From positions 89,523,716-89,587,715 of the forward strand of contig OW799236.1 in NCBI GenBank assembly GCA_941918925.1: 64,000 bases of DNA, in the 5' to 3' direction. The notes under the pieces were generated by a model, which saw only the letters and a program-made list of their open reading frames with translations, was not told the DNA's origin and searched no databases. Origin of the DNA: Phyto melanocephala (Eukaryota > Arthropoda > Insecta > Diptera > Rhinophoridae). The position numbers and the translations under genes were made by a program. Numbering within the stretch: the stretch's first letter is position 1; every line of letters begins with the position of its first letter. Of the stretch, positions 12,141-64,000 are shown piece by piece.

Positions 12141-12540
12141 AAAAAAAAAAAATTGGTAAAATATGAAAATTAAAAAAAATATTATTTAAATAAATAATTT
12201 GGAACAGATAATTGTAAAATAAATGCATACATATGCATGTATATGTAAAATAAAAATGAAAAAATCTTATTCCGGTTTCAACATTTTTTTTATCAGAAGC
12301 TTTAAATTTTCTTTTTCCAATTTTCTTTTGAAAAAACTTCAAAAAATTATTTACGTTTAAACAACGACTTTTTGCATCAGCTATGTTTGTTTTAAATTTT
12401 ACATTGAATATGTAATAGGTTTCTATATTGAAGGTATCACGCCCATTGTTCTTTTTCAGCTCATTTCTAGCTCAACTAAGCAAGTTGTTATTATAATACC
12501 CTACATGAATTTTGAAAACTTTATACTTTACAAAACTTAA

Positions 12541-12811
12541 CTTTAGGCGGCAAATACTGTTGTATTTGTATGGGAGATGGGTGCCACTCTCACCTTAAAT
12601 TTCTCACTTCAAATTTCACCTTTCTGGAGCTTCATAGATTATTTGCAACTAATCGATCTAGCCGTTTTTCGATCTTAGATAAATAAAAAAAGGTAAAGTG
12701 GTCTTCTTTCTAAGTTTGGTTATGACAAACTTTAAAAAGATTAGGAAAATCAGTGCAGCCGTTCTTAATTGATGCAATTACTAGCCAATTTTTTTATTTA
12801 TATACATTAGA
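12541..12811. mobile_element. 3' tail of an RTE-like non-LTR retrotransposon
   Basis: The phrases aatcgatctagccgttttt and aaaatcagtgcagccgttct, then tttatttatatacatta, are typical of non-coding 3' ends of RTE-class elements in flies. Only the tail is present, without reverse transcriptase. Confidence 0.4.
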
Positions 12812-12927
12812 TTAAATAATGGTAAAGAATATTGTATAATGTTTGAATTTTGACGAGAAAATATAAATAATTTCCCTCATTCCATGCAGGACACACTTAA
12901 TTAGGTAGTTTCAGTTGATCAGCATAG

Positions 12928-13021
12928 TAACATATCGTCGTTCGCAAGTTATTGTGTTCAATGTGACACATAGAACATATACCAATAGAACACAATAATT
13001 TGAGAACGGCGATATGTATAC
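12928..13021. repeat. Imperfect 94-bp palindrome upstream of the bromodomain gene
   Basis: TAACATATCGTCGTTCGCAA at the left is mirrored by TTGAGAACGGCGATATGTAT at the right, and gttattgtgttc by gaacacaataat further inside. The arm motif ACATATCGnnGTTC also occurs at 11,348, in front of the preceding small gene. It may be a tiny MITE or a paired regulatory element. Confidence 0.5.
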
Positions 13022-13420
13022 ATTACTTTATCCACACATTTAAAATTCAAAAAACTCTTTCAATAAGATTAACTTAGTTATTAGTTTAAATTTAAAAAAC
13101 CATGTTGCCAAAATGTATTTGTTAAGCCAATTACATATAAGATGTATAATTATACGTTACTTTCGAATAAATAAGGTAACGATAATTTTTAATAATTAGA
13201 TGTAAAATCGTTAAATATGGCAACCGTAATTGACAGCACTATTTTCACATACAGGGTTGCATTTTTTAGTTCTATTATTAATTATTTTGGACGTTTTATA
13301 AGCAACAGTGTAAGCAGAGCGGCATGAGCGTTGTTGCATTGCTTGCTTTGTGAACATTTTTATTTTTCTGAAATAGTGATAAATAATAAAAAGTTAATTA
13401 TCTATTGTTAAAATTGCAAT

Positions 13421-16400
13421 ATGGGTTCTTCTAAGAAACATAAAAAACACAAATTGGAAAGAAGGGAAAAATATGAAGGTGAGTACAAGACAACTTTGAC
13501 GTCTGCAATATATGTATGTAAGTTGCTAATTTTATTTGGTTACCTTTTTCAACAATAGAATATAGTAATAATACGGATCCCTCTAATTTACAAAGAGGCT
13601 TAAAGTTGATATTAAAAGTTGGACCTAATAGCACACCTGAATATTCTGCTGATGGTTGGTCTCTCACATCGACCGTGGCTGGTCCGCCTACAGCAGCAGA
13701 AGCAATGTGCAGCAGTCCCTTAATGTTAGAAGACTTGGAGGAATATCGTGAGAAGCCTAAAAAATCAAAGAAAAAGAAGAAGAAAAAAGATCGTGAGAAG
13801 AAACACAAGCATCACAAGGAAAAGAAACGCGACAAAACTGAACGTCATATAAGTGAAAGTCCACGACGTGAAGCGTCATCAGTTGATCATATTGAAGATT
13901 TAACCTTAATCGCCAGTCAAGATTCACAGTCTTTGCCGCGTTGTTCTTCCTTTCAAGTTCAACGTAGTCCTCAAATTATTGCGGCCGGGCCGCCCTCGAA
14001 TATTGCTTTGACCGCCGATGGTGACAGTAGTCAAGATGGGTTTAGTTTTATGGATGATGATAATTCACAACCTCTGCCGGAGAATGTTTTATTCTATGCA
14101 AATATGACGACAGACAATTCTCCTTCTTGCAGGCCAGTTTCGAAACCAATTATACCTCTTAAAATTGAGGATACAATTATGCCATCACCATCGTCTTCAT
14201 CTATACATAGTATTTCAATGGGGGCTACATTAAGTGTTGGTGGCTTGCCTGCAGCAGTTCCATCTATTCCAGGAAGCCCTGCTACTAGCGTTGGGGGCAT
14301 AAGTCCAACAAAACCATTGCCAGAGGTAAGAAGTAAAATTATTATTAAACACCACTCTTTATTTAATAATAATAAATATGTATGTGTACAAAATGTTCTG
14401 AAATTATTACTCCAAAGGATTTAATTTCAGTGAGAATACAGAATAGCAATTTATTTATTTTGATCAATATTGTCATAGCATTTTTGTTAAAAATAAATTT
14501 CAATAAAAATTCCGAATGATTTCATTTTACTTAGAGTGCAGAAAAAAGGCGACTTCAAAAAGTAATTTTATATTCATTATATTAATTTTGCTTTAATTTT
14601 GTTTTCTAGTTAATGATACCCTCACCATCACCATCCACACCAGCTTCAACACCCAGCGGCACTAGTTATTTGATGGGACTAACTCCGAAACAATTGGAAG
14701 CACCAAAAACTCCTAGTTCATCGAGTGAGTCCGGCCGTGAACCTCGTACTTGTGTATTAAAATTAAAACAACAAAAATCTCCACTAAATAAATTACTTGA
14801 ACATCTGTTGCGCATTCTAGAAAAACGTGATCCTCATCAGTTTTTCGCATGGCCTGTAACCGATGATATAGCTCCCGGCTATTCAAAAATCATTAGCAAA
14901 CCCATGGACTTCTCAACAATAAGGCAAAAAATTGATGACAATGATTACAGTACATTAACGGAATTTACGGACGACTTTCGTCTAATGTGCGAAAATGCTA
15001 TACGTTACAATCATGTAGATACGGTTTATCATAAAGCAGCAAAACGTCTACTACAGGTGGGCATGAAACATTTGGCTCCCGATAGTTTGATGAGGTGTTT
15101 AAAGCCACTGTCAGGTTATATGAGAGAACTAACGGTAAAAGAGTTAGGTTTTGAGTTAGTTCAAAATCATGGAGACTTTCCTGCCTATGATCATCATGCC
15201 ATGGCTGATTCTGCCGATGAGGGAGCTTCTACAGGTACAGAGGATATCATGACTCCGGCCCAACTAGAGCAGGAAAGAAAACGTAAAGCCATACGCTTGG
15301 AAAATCAACCCAAGACACGTTTTGAGCCCTATGTTGATGATTTGACTTCAGAAGAAATTTTAGCTCAAGTCCAAGGCGCTGCTCAAGCAGCCAAAAAACG
15401 CTTGACAGCCAAAGAAAAAGCCCATAAAATGGGTTTCCTAAGACAAAGTAAAGATGGTTCTACCTCATTAAACTTGCTAATTAAAGATGAAAATGAAGGA
15501 CCCGAAAAAGTTGTGAGTTTAGGTGAGTTGGTGGGTAAACTTAAGACGGGATCAGGTCAGGTGCAAGGATATCGCGAGGACAAACGAAATGAGGCAAAAC
15601 TGGTAAAGCCCTTAAACTATGGACCATTTGCTTCTTTTGCTCCCATATTTGACTCACGCTTCTCGACACTCAATAAGGACGAAACCCAATTGGTACTGGA
15701 AACATATGGTGATGCTACGAGCACTGAATATGCCGAAAGTATTTTACAATTTACCAAAGATTCCACATACGCTACCATGTTGGCTAATGGTCTACTCGAT
15801 ATTCTAACTAATGGTGAACATTCAAAGGGAATACAAGATCTATATGATCTACAAGTACAAAACTATGAGCAGCAAGAGGCTCTTAAATGTTTCAATAATA
15901 CCGGTCCAGTTGTAGACAGTTCGGCAAGTGTAGAAACTCGAGCTGAAATCGAAAAGGAATATGAAAAATATAAGAACACTCGTATTGATTTCAATCGTCT
16001 GCGTACATTACGTGATTTAGGCATTAAAGTTGATTTCTTGGATGACGTAGAAAAAGAAATGAAAAATTTCGAATTGAATCGAAGACTGCAAGAGCATTTG
16101 AGCAATAATTTGAATTTGATTGATAAACTAAGGAATACACAACATGATCGTCTATCTCAGCCATTGCCTCAACATCTAGGTCTGGTACAGACACCCTCAC
16201 AGGATGAAACACAATTAGCTCTGCAGATTACGCAACAACTAACCGATGTGGTAAAAAAACTGCCACCCTCAGCAGTAACGGATCCTTATGCCTTAAGAAA
16301 AGCCATGGGATTATCATTTGGTAAGAAGAAATTAAAATTTAAAAATTTTATTAAATTGTAATAAAAATTGTTTTTTTTTTTTCTTATTCAGTTGGTTTAC

Positions 16401-16714
16401 CACCACCTCCGGAGCCCCAGCAACGTTTACAGGTTCCTGCACTTATACAGCAACCAGTTTCCTTACCCAACATACCCTTCATACAAACTATTCCATCCAC
16501 TTCGTCCTCTGCCACCACAACAGCATCACAACTAGATGGCAGCAACAATATGTCTTCTTCACTAGCCATAGACTTGGATGAAGATGTTTCGACCACAGCT
16601 GGCGGCGATTTGGAAAATGAATTGCGAGAATTCTTAGAAAGCGGACCTGGTCTACATGCCGCCTCCTCAACAGCCGACGACAATAATTTAATGGCTCAAT
16701 TACTTATGAATTAA
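13421..16714 (+). CDS. BRD7/BRD9-family bromodomain protein, complete, four exons
   Basis: Exons 13421-13478, 13559-14325, 14610-16320 and 16392-16714 join in phase to 952 residues. The family reads acetylated histones as a subunit of nuclear SWI/SNF-type remodelling complexes: BRD9 in non-canonical GBAF, BRD7 in PBAF. Flies have one such gene (CG7154), and this is its likely orthologue. The start MGSSKKHKKHK is typical of the family. A Lys-rich tract lies near residues 86-112, and a Ser/Pro-rich linker runs to about 330. The bromodomain is at about 335-425, with FFAWPV near 353, PMDFSTI near 373 and the acetyl-lysine-binding Asn at about 409 in RYNHVDTVYH. The conserved downstream region begins around FEPYVDDLTSEEI and includes helical segments (EIEKEYEKYKNTRIDFNRLR). 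An acidic C-terminus ends MAQLLMN. No damage is visible. Confidence 0.93.
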
Positions 16715-16967
16715 ACAGGCCATTTCTGTTTTTACTCTTTTTTTCCTTAGATATAGGATTTTTCTTTTAAATATTTTAAATTTAAAACATTAATTTTTAC
16801 AGCAATTCGGCTTGTAATTTTATCGCTACCAAATCGCTACTTTATAACTAATTTGACTGCTATTAAGTTGTTTAAATTATTGCATGAAAAAACATGTTGC
16901 AAAATATAAAATTAATTTTAGTTAAATTATCCATCTAATTGTTTATTACATATACTTATTTCTATAA

Positions 16968-16973
16968 AATAAA
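16968..16973 (+). terminator. Poly(A) signal AATAAA of the bromodomain gene
   Basis: The AATAAA lies 254 bases after the stop codon, in an AT-rich 3' UTR, and is the first canonical hexamer I see on this strand. Confidence 0.55.
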
Positions 16974-17054
16974 GAGAGGACTTAACATAAACTTGTGTAT
17001 ATAACATAATTAAAAGAAATGATGTTTTATCTTACGTGTATCATATGTTTGTCA

Positions 17055-17125
17055 GGGGGCAAATCACGTCATTCGATCACGATCGAAATTTTACTCGAAC
17101 GATCGAGTTTTTAACGATTTTATAC
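17055..17125. repeat. Fragment of the GATCG palindromic repeat family
   Basis: The sequence cattcgatcacgatcgaaat followed by ctcgaacgatcgag matches one half of the longer palindromic copies at 37.1 and 43.7 kb. Confidence 0.55.
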
Positions 17126-17340
17126 AGGGTGCCGTAGTTATACTTAAATTGTTTAGAACTTTTTTGTTTAAATGCGATGGCTATAGATCCAACTGTTTCG
17201 TCAAACTAATGTTAATTAAAACACTTAATTTTTCAGTAGCTCTGCTTCAGAGTATGATGCGAATAAAATGTGTGTGCGTATAATTTAAAAAAAGTCATTT
17301 TTGGTTAATTTTTTACAATGACTTCAATTTTATATATAAT

Positions 17341-17640
17341 TAGCCAAGCCCGGCGCGCGTTGCTACGCCCCTCAATGAATAAAAATGCATTCTGAATTTT
17401 AATTGAATATATTACGAAATTATATAGTCATGACAGCTCAATATGTGTGCAAAGTTTTAGAAAAATCGATCTAGTGCAAGTAGCTAAAAATAATAACTTA
17501 TTTCTTATGGGCGTGCCCCACCCATAAACACTCCGTGAAATGTGTACAACAACTTGACAAGGTTTGAGCCCGATCGGATTTACAGTTTTGGAGTCTATAG
17601 CTAACACACACACAGAGTTTCACTTTTATATATATAGTTA
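17341..17640. mobile_element. 3' tail of an RTE-like non-LTR retrotransposon
   Basis: The segment cccgatcggatttacagttt, then acacacacagagtttcactt and tttatatatatag, matches the usual 3' untranslated end of RTE-like elements: a conserved GC-richer block closed by a short TA repeat. No coding part remains. Confidence 0.45.
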
Positions 17641-17807
17641 GACTAACGGACCCGACAGACGTTATCCTGCATGATATTTTATGCGATTAGGATATACAAG
17701 TATGAAAACAGTTTAGTATAGATAAATATCCTAGATACCGACTGCAGCACCATTGCCGGGCTGATTTGTAAATCTAAACCAACCAGGGCCACCCAAACGC
17801 ATACAAA

Positions 17808-18477
17808 ACAAGTAAGAGTGCTATATTCGGCCGTGCCAAATCTTATATACCCTTCACAAAGTGCAGTCATGCAATAACAATACATATATAAAAACATCCC
17901 ATTGTAAAATTATAAAAAAATTTTTTAATATAAAAAAAAAATTTTAAAAATAAAAAAAAATTAAAGAAAAAATTCAAAAAATAAGCAATAATAATAAATA
18001 TAAAATAAAAAACAATAAAAAAAATATAAAAAAAATAAAATAAAAAAAATGAAAAAACTAAAATAAAAATTAAAAAAAAGATAATAAAAATATAAATAAT
18101 ATATAAAATAAAAAATAAATTTTTTTTGGCACAGCTGGGATTCGATGCCACGTTTACTCTATACTACGTTTGTATGTATGTATGTATGTTGTTATTGTGT
18201 TAAAAATAACGAGGTGGCCGTGGGTTTTTTGCTCTTATCTCAGTTGTCTATATACCGATTCGGATTTTCAATACCGATCTGCTCCCGAATATTTCCAATA
18301 TTTTAATACTTCACGCGGATCCAGGCGATGTCGGGTGGCTTCAAAAAGTTGATTTCAGACAGACTGACTATTCATAAGCTTTCAGAAAATATATACTTTA
18401 TGGGGTCGGAAATGAAAATTGTAGAAATTTCACACGGAATGACAAACCCTTTTTCACTTTTGTGTGAAGGGTATAAG
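17808..18477. mobile_element. INE-1/DINE-1-like element
   Basis: It begins agtaagagtgctatattcgg, has the ttcggc/gccaaa hairpin, an A-rich interior and the segment ggcacagctgggattcgatg. The core atatactttatggggtcgg follows, and it ends gtgtgaagggtataa. The A-rich tract creates a spurious 94-residue minus-strand frame of Phe/Ile/Tyr. Confidence 0.78.
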
Positions 18478-19811
18478 AATATTAAAGCTTATTCTTCATC
18501 ACACTGTACTAAAAAAGTTTTTTATTTGTCAGCTGAGATTTAAGAGACATACTTTTCGGTTTGGATTATCTCCAAGTAATAATAACAATAAAGATAATTA
18601 ATATTATAAAAAAAAGCATTTTAAAAATTAATTTCATTTTTATTTATAAATTTAATTACAAAAATTAGAATTGATCATAAGTACTAAAAATAGTTTCCTA
18701 ACTAAATGATAAAATATCTCCACATTAACCAAATTAAAGCGATTTTTTTTTAATACAGATTTATTTAATATTTTGTTTGAGTTCAAGTTTTAATTTTTTT
18801 TTTATAAAAAATTCACAATTTGCTTTTTAGTAAAAAACTGTCAGTTCTCGTTATTTTTTTGTTTAATTTTTATTTTATACAAAACAAAAATAAAAGAGAG
18901 TACAGAGTGTTTTAGAGCAAAACGATTGATTTTCAGATTAGTTTATAAAAGTAAAGTTTATAAAAAGAATTTCACTAAATTTAGACCTGTTGTATAAACA
19001 CAGAGTGTAATTAAATATATAGTTTGTTGTATTCTTTTAGCTACTTTATTATTATTATTTTTAAGTACCTATTTAACATCTTTCAGTTGACGGAAATGTG
19101 GATAAAAAAATAAACGTAGAATTTTTGTTAGACATTAAGTGGCCTTAAAGGAATTTGTTAATATGTTTTTGTTCAAATTATTGTTTTATAAAAATCTGTA
19201 TGTATGTATATACATACATTTTTGTTCTTAAATATATATGTGTGTATGTATAAGATTTAGAATTACCGGCTTTGTTTTAGCGTTATTAATAAATGTTTTT
19301 TTTTCTATAAATTTATGTATGTCTGTACATATAAAAAATGAGTTGGTTATTAATATTAAGTTTTCAAGATCCTGTTTTAAGTAAATTAGTTTCACTTTAT
19401 TATTCCTAGTTTAAGTAAAAGTTTTTAAGTTGTTAAACCATTTATATTTTCTTTATTCTATTTCTACATGATTTTTTTCACTTTTTTCAATTGCATTAAA
19501 ATAACAACAACAACACTTGTTATTTGGTTTTATATATTTTTTTAAATTGGAATTTTTAATGGCAACCAAATCTTAAGAACATAATTATTATTATCCTTTA
19601 TTAAAAACGTATTCATTTTATCAATATCATTAACAGAGTTATGAGAATTTACATATAGTATTACAACAATTAACATATTATTAATAAAATAAAGAAACTA
19701 CTAATATCACAGATTTAAGGAAAAGTTGTTCATAAAAAACCTCGCATCAACTTAGAAGTTATAAGAGATTTTAAAACAATCACTGAAATGTGTCTTTTAA
19801 ACAAAAGACCC
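18478..19811. other. Intergenic AT-rich sequence, nothing recognised
   Basis: No coding frame, inverted-repeat element or RNA gene stands out. It lies between the bromodomain gene and the 3' end of MRP and may contain distal 3' UTR of either. Confidence 0.4.
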
Positions 19812-20078
19812 TCAGTGGTTGTTCAGCAAATTTCTTATTATTTCAAAATTTGACCTTCTGCATTTTTCATTAAATGACAGCGTCAGTTCCCTTGTCAATG
19901 AATTAAACATTTTGAAGTCAAAGTTTCTGTGTAGAAGATAAGTTGGATATCTAAAAGGTAGATTGTGTATTATTTTCAAATTTTTATTTTGAATGATTTG
20001 CAATTTTTTTGTATGCGTTTTAGCAGCCTTTTGGGACCAGATTTGACAACCATAGGTCATAATCGGTCGAATACACAT
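19812..20078 (-). pseudogene. Jockey-like reverse transcriptase C-terminal fragment
   Basis: The frame carries RPIMTYGCQIWSQKAAKTH, then KLQIIQNKNLKIIHNLPFRY. This is the conserved post-catalytic segment of Jockey-clade LINE reverse transcriptases (a Y-G-x-x-x-W box followed by an IQNK-type box). Only about 88 residues survive, with no catalytic YADD region nearby. Confidence 0.8.
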
Positions 20079-20262
20079 TTTGTAAATAAGAACTTTGTTC
20101 TTTATATTTTAAGAACATAATTGTAATCAATTCTATTTTCATATTTTGCATTAAATGCCTGTAAATGTTTTAAAAGTATTTTGGCAATTTTAAATAATTA
20201 AAAAAATAAATTTTAAGTTGTTATTTCAAGATTTATAGTCAGAAATTATTCTTAGTTTAAAT

Positions 20263-20690
20263 CAAGGCATATTTTTTAATCAGATAATTGCAGTTCAGAG
20301 TTCGTTTTTTTTTATATTTTCTATATATCGATGGCTTAATATAAAATAGGCGTTACTCGATTTTTAACAACTTTACAGGAGAAAAAGAAAACTGAATAAA
20401 ATTTAAAAGAATTTACAGATTGAGTTAGAGCTCACTTAATTTTTTAGGGGTGATGTGTGTGTATGTGAACTACCAGAAAACATCAAAAACTAGTTTTTGT
20501 TAAAAATCAAGATACGCCCTTTTTATATTACATTAAGCCATCGATATAAAGTTTGACATTTGAAATAAATTAGATAAAATAAAAAAAAAATATTTAATCT
20601 ATGGAGTTTGACAGCTGAAGTTCAAAGAGGGTAAAGAAAAAATGATTAACTGAGGAATTAAGACTACCTGATGGTAAAATTTGTGGCAAA
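20263..20690. mobile_element. MITE, family 1, copy 2
   Basis: The left end (caaggcatattttttaatca) and right end (gactacctgatggtaaaa) are diverged versions of the family-1 inverted repeats seen at 294-673. Shared interior includes tttgacatttgaaataaat and an inverted gccatcgatata pair. Confidence 0.55.
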
Positions 20691-21009
20691 AAGGAATAAC
20701 TGCTTAAGTCGACATAAGCTAAAAATAAGATTATTATATTGACATCCCGGATTTTAAAGCTACTCTATAAAAACCATTAAAGAGCATCAATTTATACAGC
20801 GCAGAATTCTTATATAAGTCTTTACTTTAAAGGTAATTAATTTATAAAAATCCACTCAAAAATTTAGCTGCCTGTTCAACGATGTAGAAAGAAAACCCAA
20901 GCGACATTTCATTCGTACAAATATATTTAAAACAACAACAAAAACTAAAAATTTGTTTGTTTTTTTTTTGAAAAATTTTAAAAACAGACATAAGCAGTTT
21001 TTCCTTAAA

Positions 21010-21462
21010 CTGAAAGTTCACACCACGCTTTCTACGCTTTTTTGGCGTCGGTACACCTCTCTCAAAAAAGTTGAATCAATGTAGTTATATGTTGTAAGTT
21101 ACAGAGCACAAAGCACAAAGTGTCATGAACGGCGAGAGAACATCTCAATTAAGCTTAAATGTTAAGAGATGACTTATTATATTTTATTTTTATCGATAGT
21201 TATGTTTGTAAAGTATTGTTATAGAAAAACAATTTAAAAAATAAAAAAATAATTTCGTAATAAATTTTAAAATTATTGGCAAGAATAAAATATAATTTTT
21301 TAGAAAAAATTGTTTATGAACAAAATTTGTATTTTGTTTATTGATGTCATTAACATAATGAGTGTCATCTCTCAAATTGTGTTATTTGATGCGCAAAAAG
21401 CGTGGTTTGTAACTTGAAAAGCAGAAAGCGTATCAGATATATGGTATGGACTTTCAGCTTCA
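21010..21462. mobile_element. Probable MITE with CTGAAAGT inverted ends
   Basis: The left end ctgaaagttcacaccacgct pairs with an inverted right end containing tatggactttcag and aaaaagcgtggtttg. Inner pairs agagatgac and gtcatctct add to the palindromic layout. No gene inside. Confidence 0.45.
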
Positions 21463-21473
21463 GTGCAACAAAA

Positions 21474-22158
21474 AAATGCCTTGATTTGATATCTGCTAAT
21501 AACCGAAAGATTTAAAAATTAATTACTGGCTTAACTTTGAATAAAAGCACATTATATTCTATCAACAGTGAACAAAGTCAAAGGAAAATAGTTGAAGCAG
21601 CATTTTTTTTTAATTTTGTACATGAACATAACCTCACTTTCTTTAGAGACATTTTTGAATTTAAAACATGTTTGAGAAGGGAATATGAATATGGGAGGTG
21701 GTTCCTAAAAATAAAATTTGTATATATGTACATATAAAAATTTTATAAAATTCTGAAAGAAATATTTAAATATTTTCAATTTGTTTAACAATTAAAAATT
21801 TTAATTTGTGAAAAAAAGAAATAATAAGAAATATGCATTGATTTGAAATCGAAAGATTTTAAAATTATTTACTGACTTAACTTTGACTAAAAACACTCAG
21901 ATTATATTCTATCAACAGTAAACAATGTCAAAGGAAAATAGTTGACGGCAGCATATTTTTTTATTTCGTGCATGAACATAACCTCACTTTCTTTAGAGAC
22001 GTTTTTGAATTTAAAACATGTTTGAAAAAGGAATATGAATATAGGCGGCGGTTTCTGAATATAAAATTTGTATATATAAAAGTTTTATAAATATCTGAAA
22101 GAAATTTTCAAATATTTTTAAGTTGTTTAACAATTAAAAATTTTAATTTGTGAAAATA
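21474..22158. repeat. Direct tandem duplication, two units of about 340 bp
   Basis: Unit 1 (21,474-21,820) and unit 2 (21,829-22,158) share long matches, for example catgaacataacctcacttt and ttgtttaacaattaaaaatt, with scattered substitutions and small indels. Neither unit is coding with confidence; the 66-residue frame in unit 1 is broken in unit 2. Confidence 0.7.
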
Positions 22159-22899
22159 GTTACACCGAGAATGGCATAATCGAGTCGATTTGTTGTCGAA
22201 AACGACAGTATTACGAAACATTCATTGCATTTTTTAATTTTTCGATGTCGTGAATTTTACAAGGTACAAAAAAGTACAACAACAACACTTAAGAACGAAA
22301 TATCGCCCTTACCGATAGGGCCGACCGACAACTTAAGGCGAAAATAATAAATTATGTGATGAATAAGGCAGCAGTTACTAGCAAATATTTTAAGAAAAAA
22401 AATGTATTAGTCCTTAAAAATTTGGTTGCATTTCCATTAAAGATTTAAAAGAAAATATATATTACTTGTTAACAAGTACATATACACATACTGGCAGGTA
22501 TACAATAATATTTTACATACATAATTATTGATTGAGGTAGCATTTATAAACATTAAAGCCAAACATTTTTCTTTCATTTCTTGTAACATTAAATTTTTCT
22601 GTATTTCCTTAAAAACATTTTTTTTGATTTGACTTGAGTTGAATTTTATTTATCGTTATACAGTACTTTCAGAAGTTCCGGTTAAGCGTTTACGACTTTG
22701 AAACAAACAAAAACAAAATTACAAAAATTAATTAAGTTTTACAGAATGAAAATTGTTAACAAGATAATATTTAACAAAAAAAAGTTTTATTAAGGATTAA
22801 TAAACATAGTCTGTTTTATCTTAATATATTCGAATATATGTCAGAAAATTAAAAAAAAAAAGAGTTAAGTACTTAATATTTAAGGCAGTTATAACTTAT

Positions 22900-23117
22900 T
22901 TGCTCAATTCACAACCTGTCGTAGGAGTCGTACGTTGTGAGAAATTCAATGCTTTATATTGAAGAAAAATAGTGGTAGTGCTTGCTTTTCCAAATAATCT
23001 ACAAACATCGGTAAAATTGTTGTAAGTGTTGTGTACAAAATGAATGTAGAAATAATCAACAAAATGTGTACAACAACTAAGAAGTACATCTCCTACGACA
23101 GTTTGTGAATTGAGCAA
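22900..23117. mobile_element. MITE of 218 bp with 25-bp inverted ends
   Basis: The left end TTGCTCAATTCACAACCTGT is inverted at the right as ACAGTTTGTGAATTGAGCAA, and the pairing continues with cgtaggag/ctcctacg. Similar ends (ctcaattcacaat and ttgtgaattgaac) border the repeats at 38.7-39.6 kb, so this is one family. It is in the 3' flank of MRP. Confidence 0.72.
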
Positions 23118-23585
23118 TTGTTACAATTATTATTACAAATATTTAGAATTTTCTTTTAAAATCAGACACAAATTCAAGTAAAATCCTTAATAAAAACCCA
23201 AACCAAACTGAACGTATAGAAAAACTAAATTAACTTGAACAAAAAAAAAATACATTATTTTAGAAAGTTTCTAATTAAACTAAATTTAACAACATTAATA
23301 CATACATTGGGTAAAGTTAAGTTTAGCAAACATGTAACAAAATCATAAAAACTTAAATGCATTTCAAAATATGAATACATAACCTCTAACGATTATACAA
23401 AATCAAACGTTTTTAAGCTTTAAATGTTTGCTGTTTGTGTGTCTGTTTTTTTCAATAAAACTTTTGGCATGCTTTTGTGTATGATTGTGTGTTGTGTTTC
23501 AAGGGATTATTTAACGCAATTACTTTTAGTAGGGAATTTAAAACCCAATAAATCAAAGAAAAATAAGAAGAATAAGAATTAAAAG
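23118..23585 (-). other. Probable 3' UTR of MRP
   Basis: This is the AT-rich sequence directly after the MRP stop codon (TAA at 23,588-23,586, minus strand). Several minus-strand ATTAAA- and AATAAA-like hexamers are possible poly(A) signals and I cannot choose among them. Confidence 0.45.
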
Positions 23586-63944
<40,359 letters not shown>

Positions 63945-64000
63945 CTATAACTATAGATGGAAAAAGGAAGTAGGATTTGTTTTTCAAACATGTTTTTTTT

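Noticed and set aside
13431..13808. Minus-strand frame opposite the start of the bromodomain gene
   Set aside because: It is the complement of the Lys-rich coding region of the real gene.
17867..18151. Minus-strand frame of 94 residues rich in Phe, Ile and Tyr
   Set aside because: It is the complement of the A-rich tract inside an INE-1-like element; low complexity, not a gene.

Overview
The window looks like nuclear DNA of a higher fly, most likely a calyptrate such as a blow fly or house-fly relative. It is very AT-rich, with short 60-75 bp introns beside multi-kilobase introns. It carries many copies of a repeat that shares its core with Drosophila INE-1/DINE-1 (mini-me) elements, plus mariner-like, hAT-like, P-like, Jockey-like and RTE-like remains. 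The species is inferred, not proven. No bacterial, organellar, rRNA, tRNA or CRISPR features were seen.

Layout. (1) 1-6,651, minus strand: a seven-exon 5' part of a gene for a secreted protein I do not recognise, running off the left edge. (2) 6,652-13,420: repeats plus two small plus-strand genes, a 78-residue ORF at 10,015 and a coding exon at 11,638-12,140 whose start is unclear. A hAT-like element with a perfect 8-bp target duplication lies between them. (3) 13,421-16,714, plus strand: a complete four-exon BRD7/BRD9 bromodomain gene (952 residues). (4) 16,715-23,585: repeats and the 3' flank of the next gene. (5) 23,586-63,944 and beyond, minus strand: the 3' two-thirds of a multidrug-resistance-associated protein gene (ABCC, MRP), with four constant 3' exons and a 29-kb array of seven alternative versions of one internal exon.

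The MRP exon array is the main find. Seven exons, named here A-G (A nearest the constant exons), each encode the same piece of the second transmembrane domain: a membrane helix plus the cytoplasmic loop with the FFDTTPxGRILSRFSKD-type motif. All start in phase 1 and end in phase 0, with lengths of 215-224 bases that all leave remainder 2 on division by 3. Skipping the cluster or joining two variants therefore breaks the frame, and exactly one fits. All seven 5' splice sites lack the usual G at +5, while the constant exons have gtaagt. Drosophila MRP (CG6214) is known to have the same arrangement, two variants of exon 4 and seven of exon 8. Variants B and D differ at only four bases, clustered in one 20-base stretch, and lie in a direct segmental duplication (about 37.0-41.9 kb and 43.6-53.7 kb), so the array is still turning over.

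The large MRP introns have collected nested transposons whose borders can be read exactly. These include a P-like element with a THAP domain (25,913-27,314), a mariner-like element (29,388-31,360) invaded by a long inverted-repeat insertion, a 1.95-kb element with 8-bp palindromic target duplication (32,581-34,534), a hAT-like element (44,276-47,520) and several MITEs.
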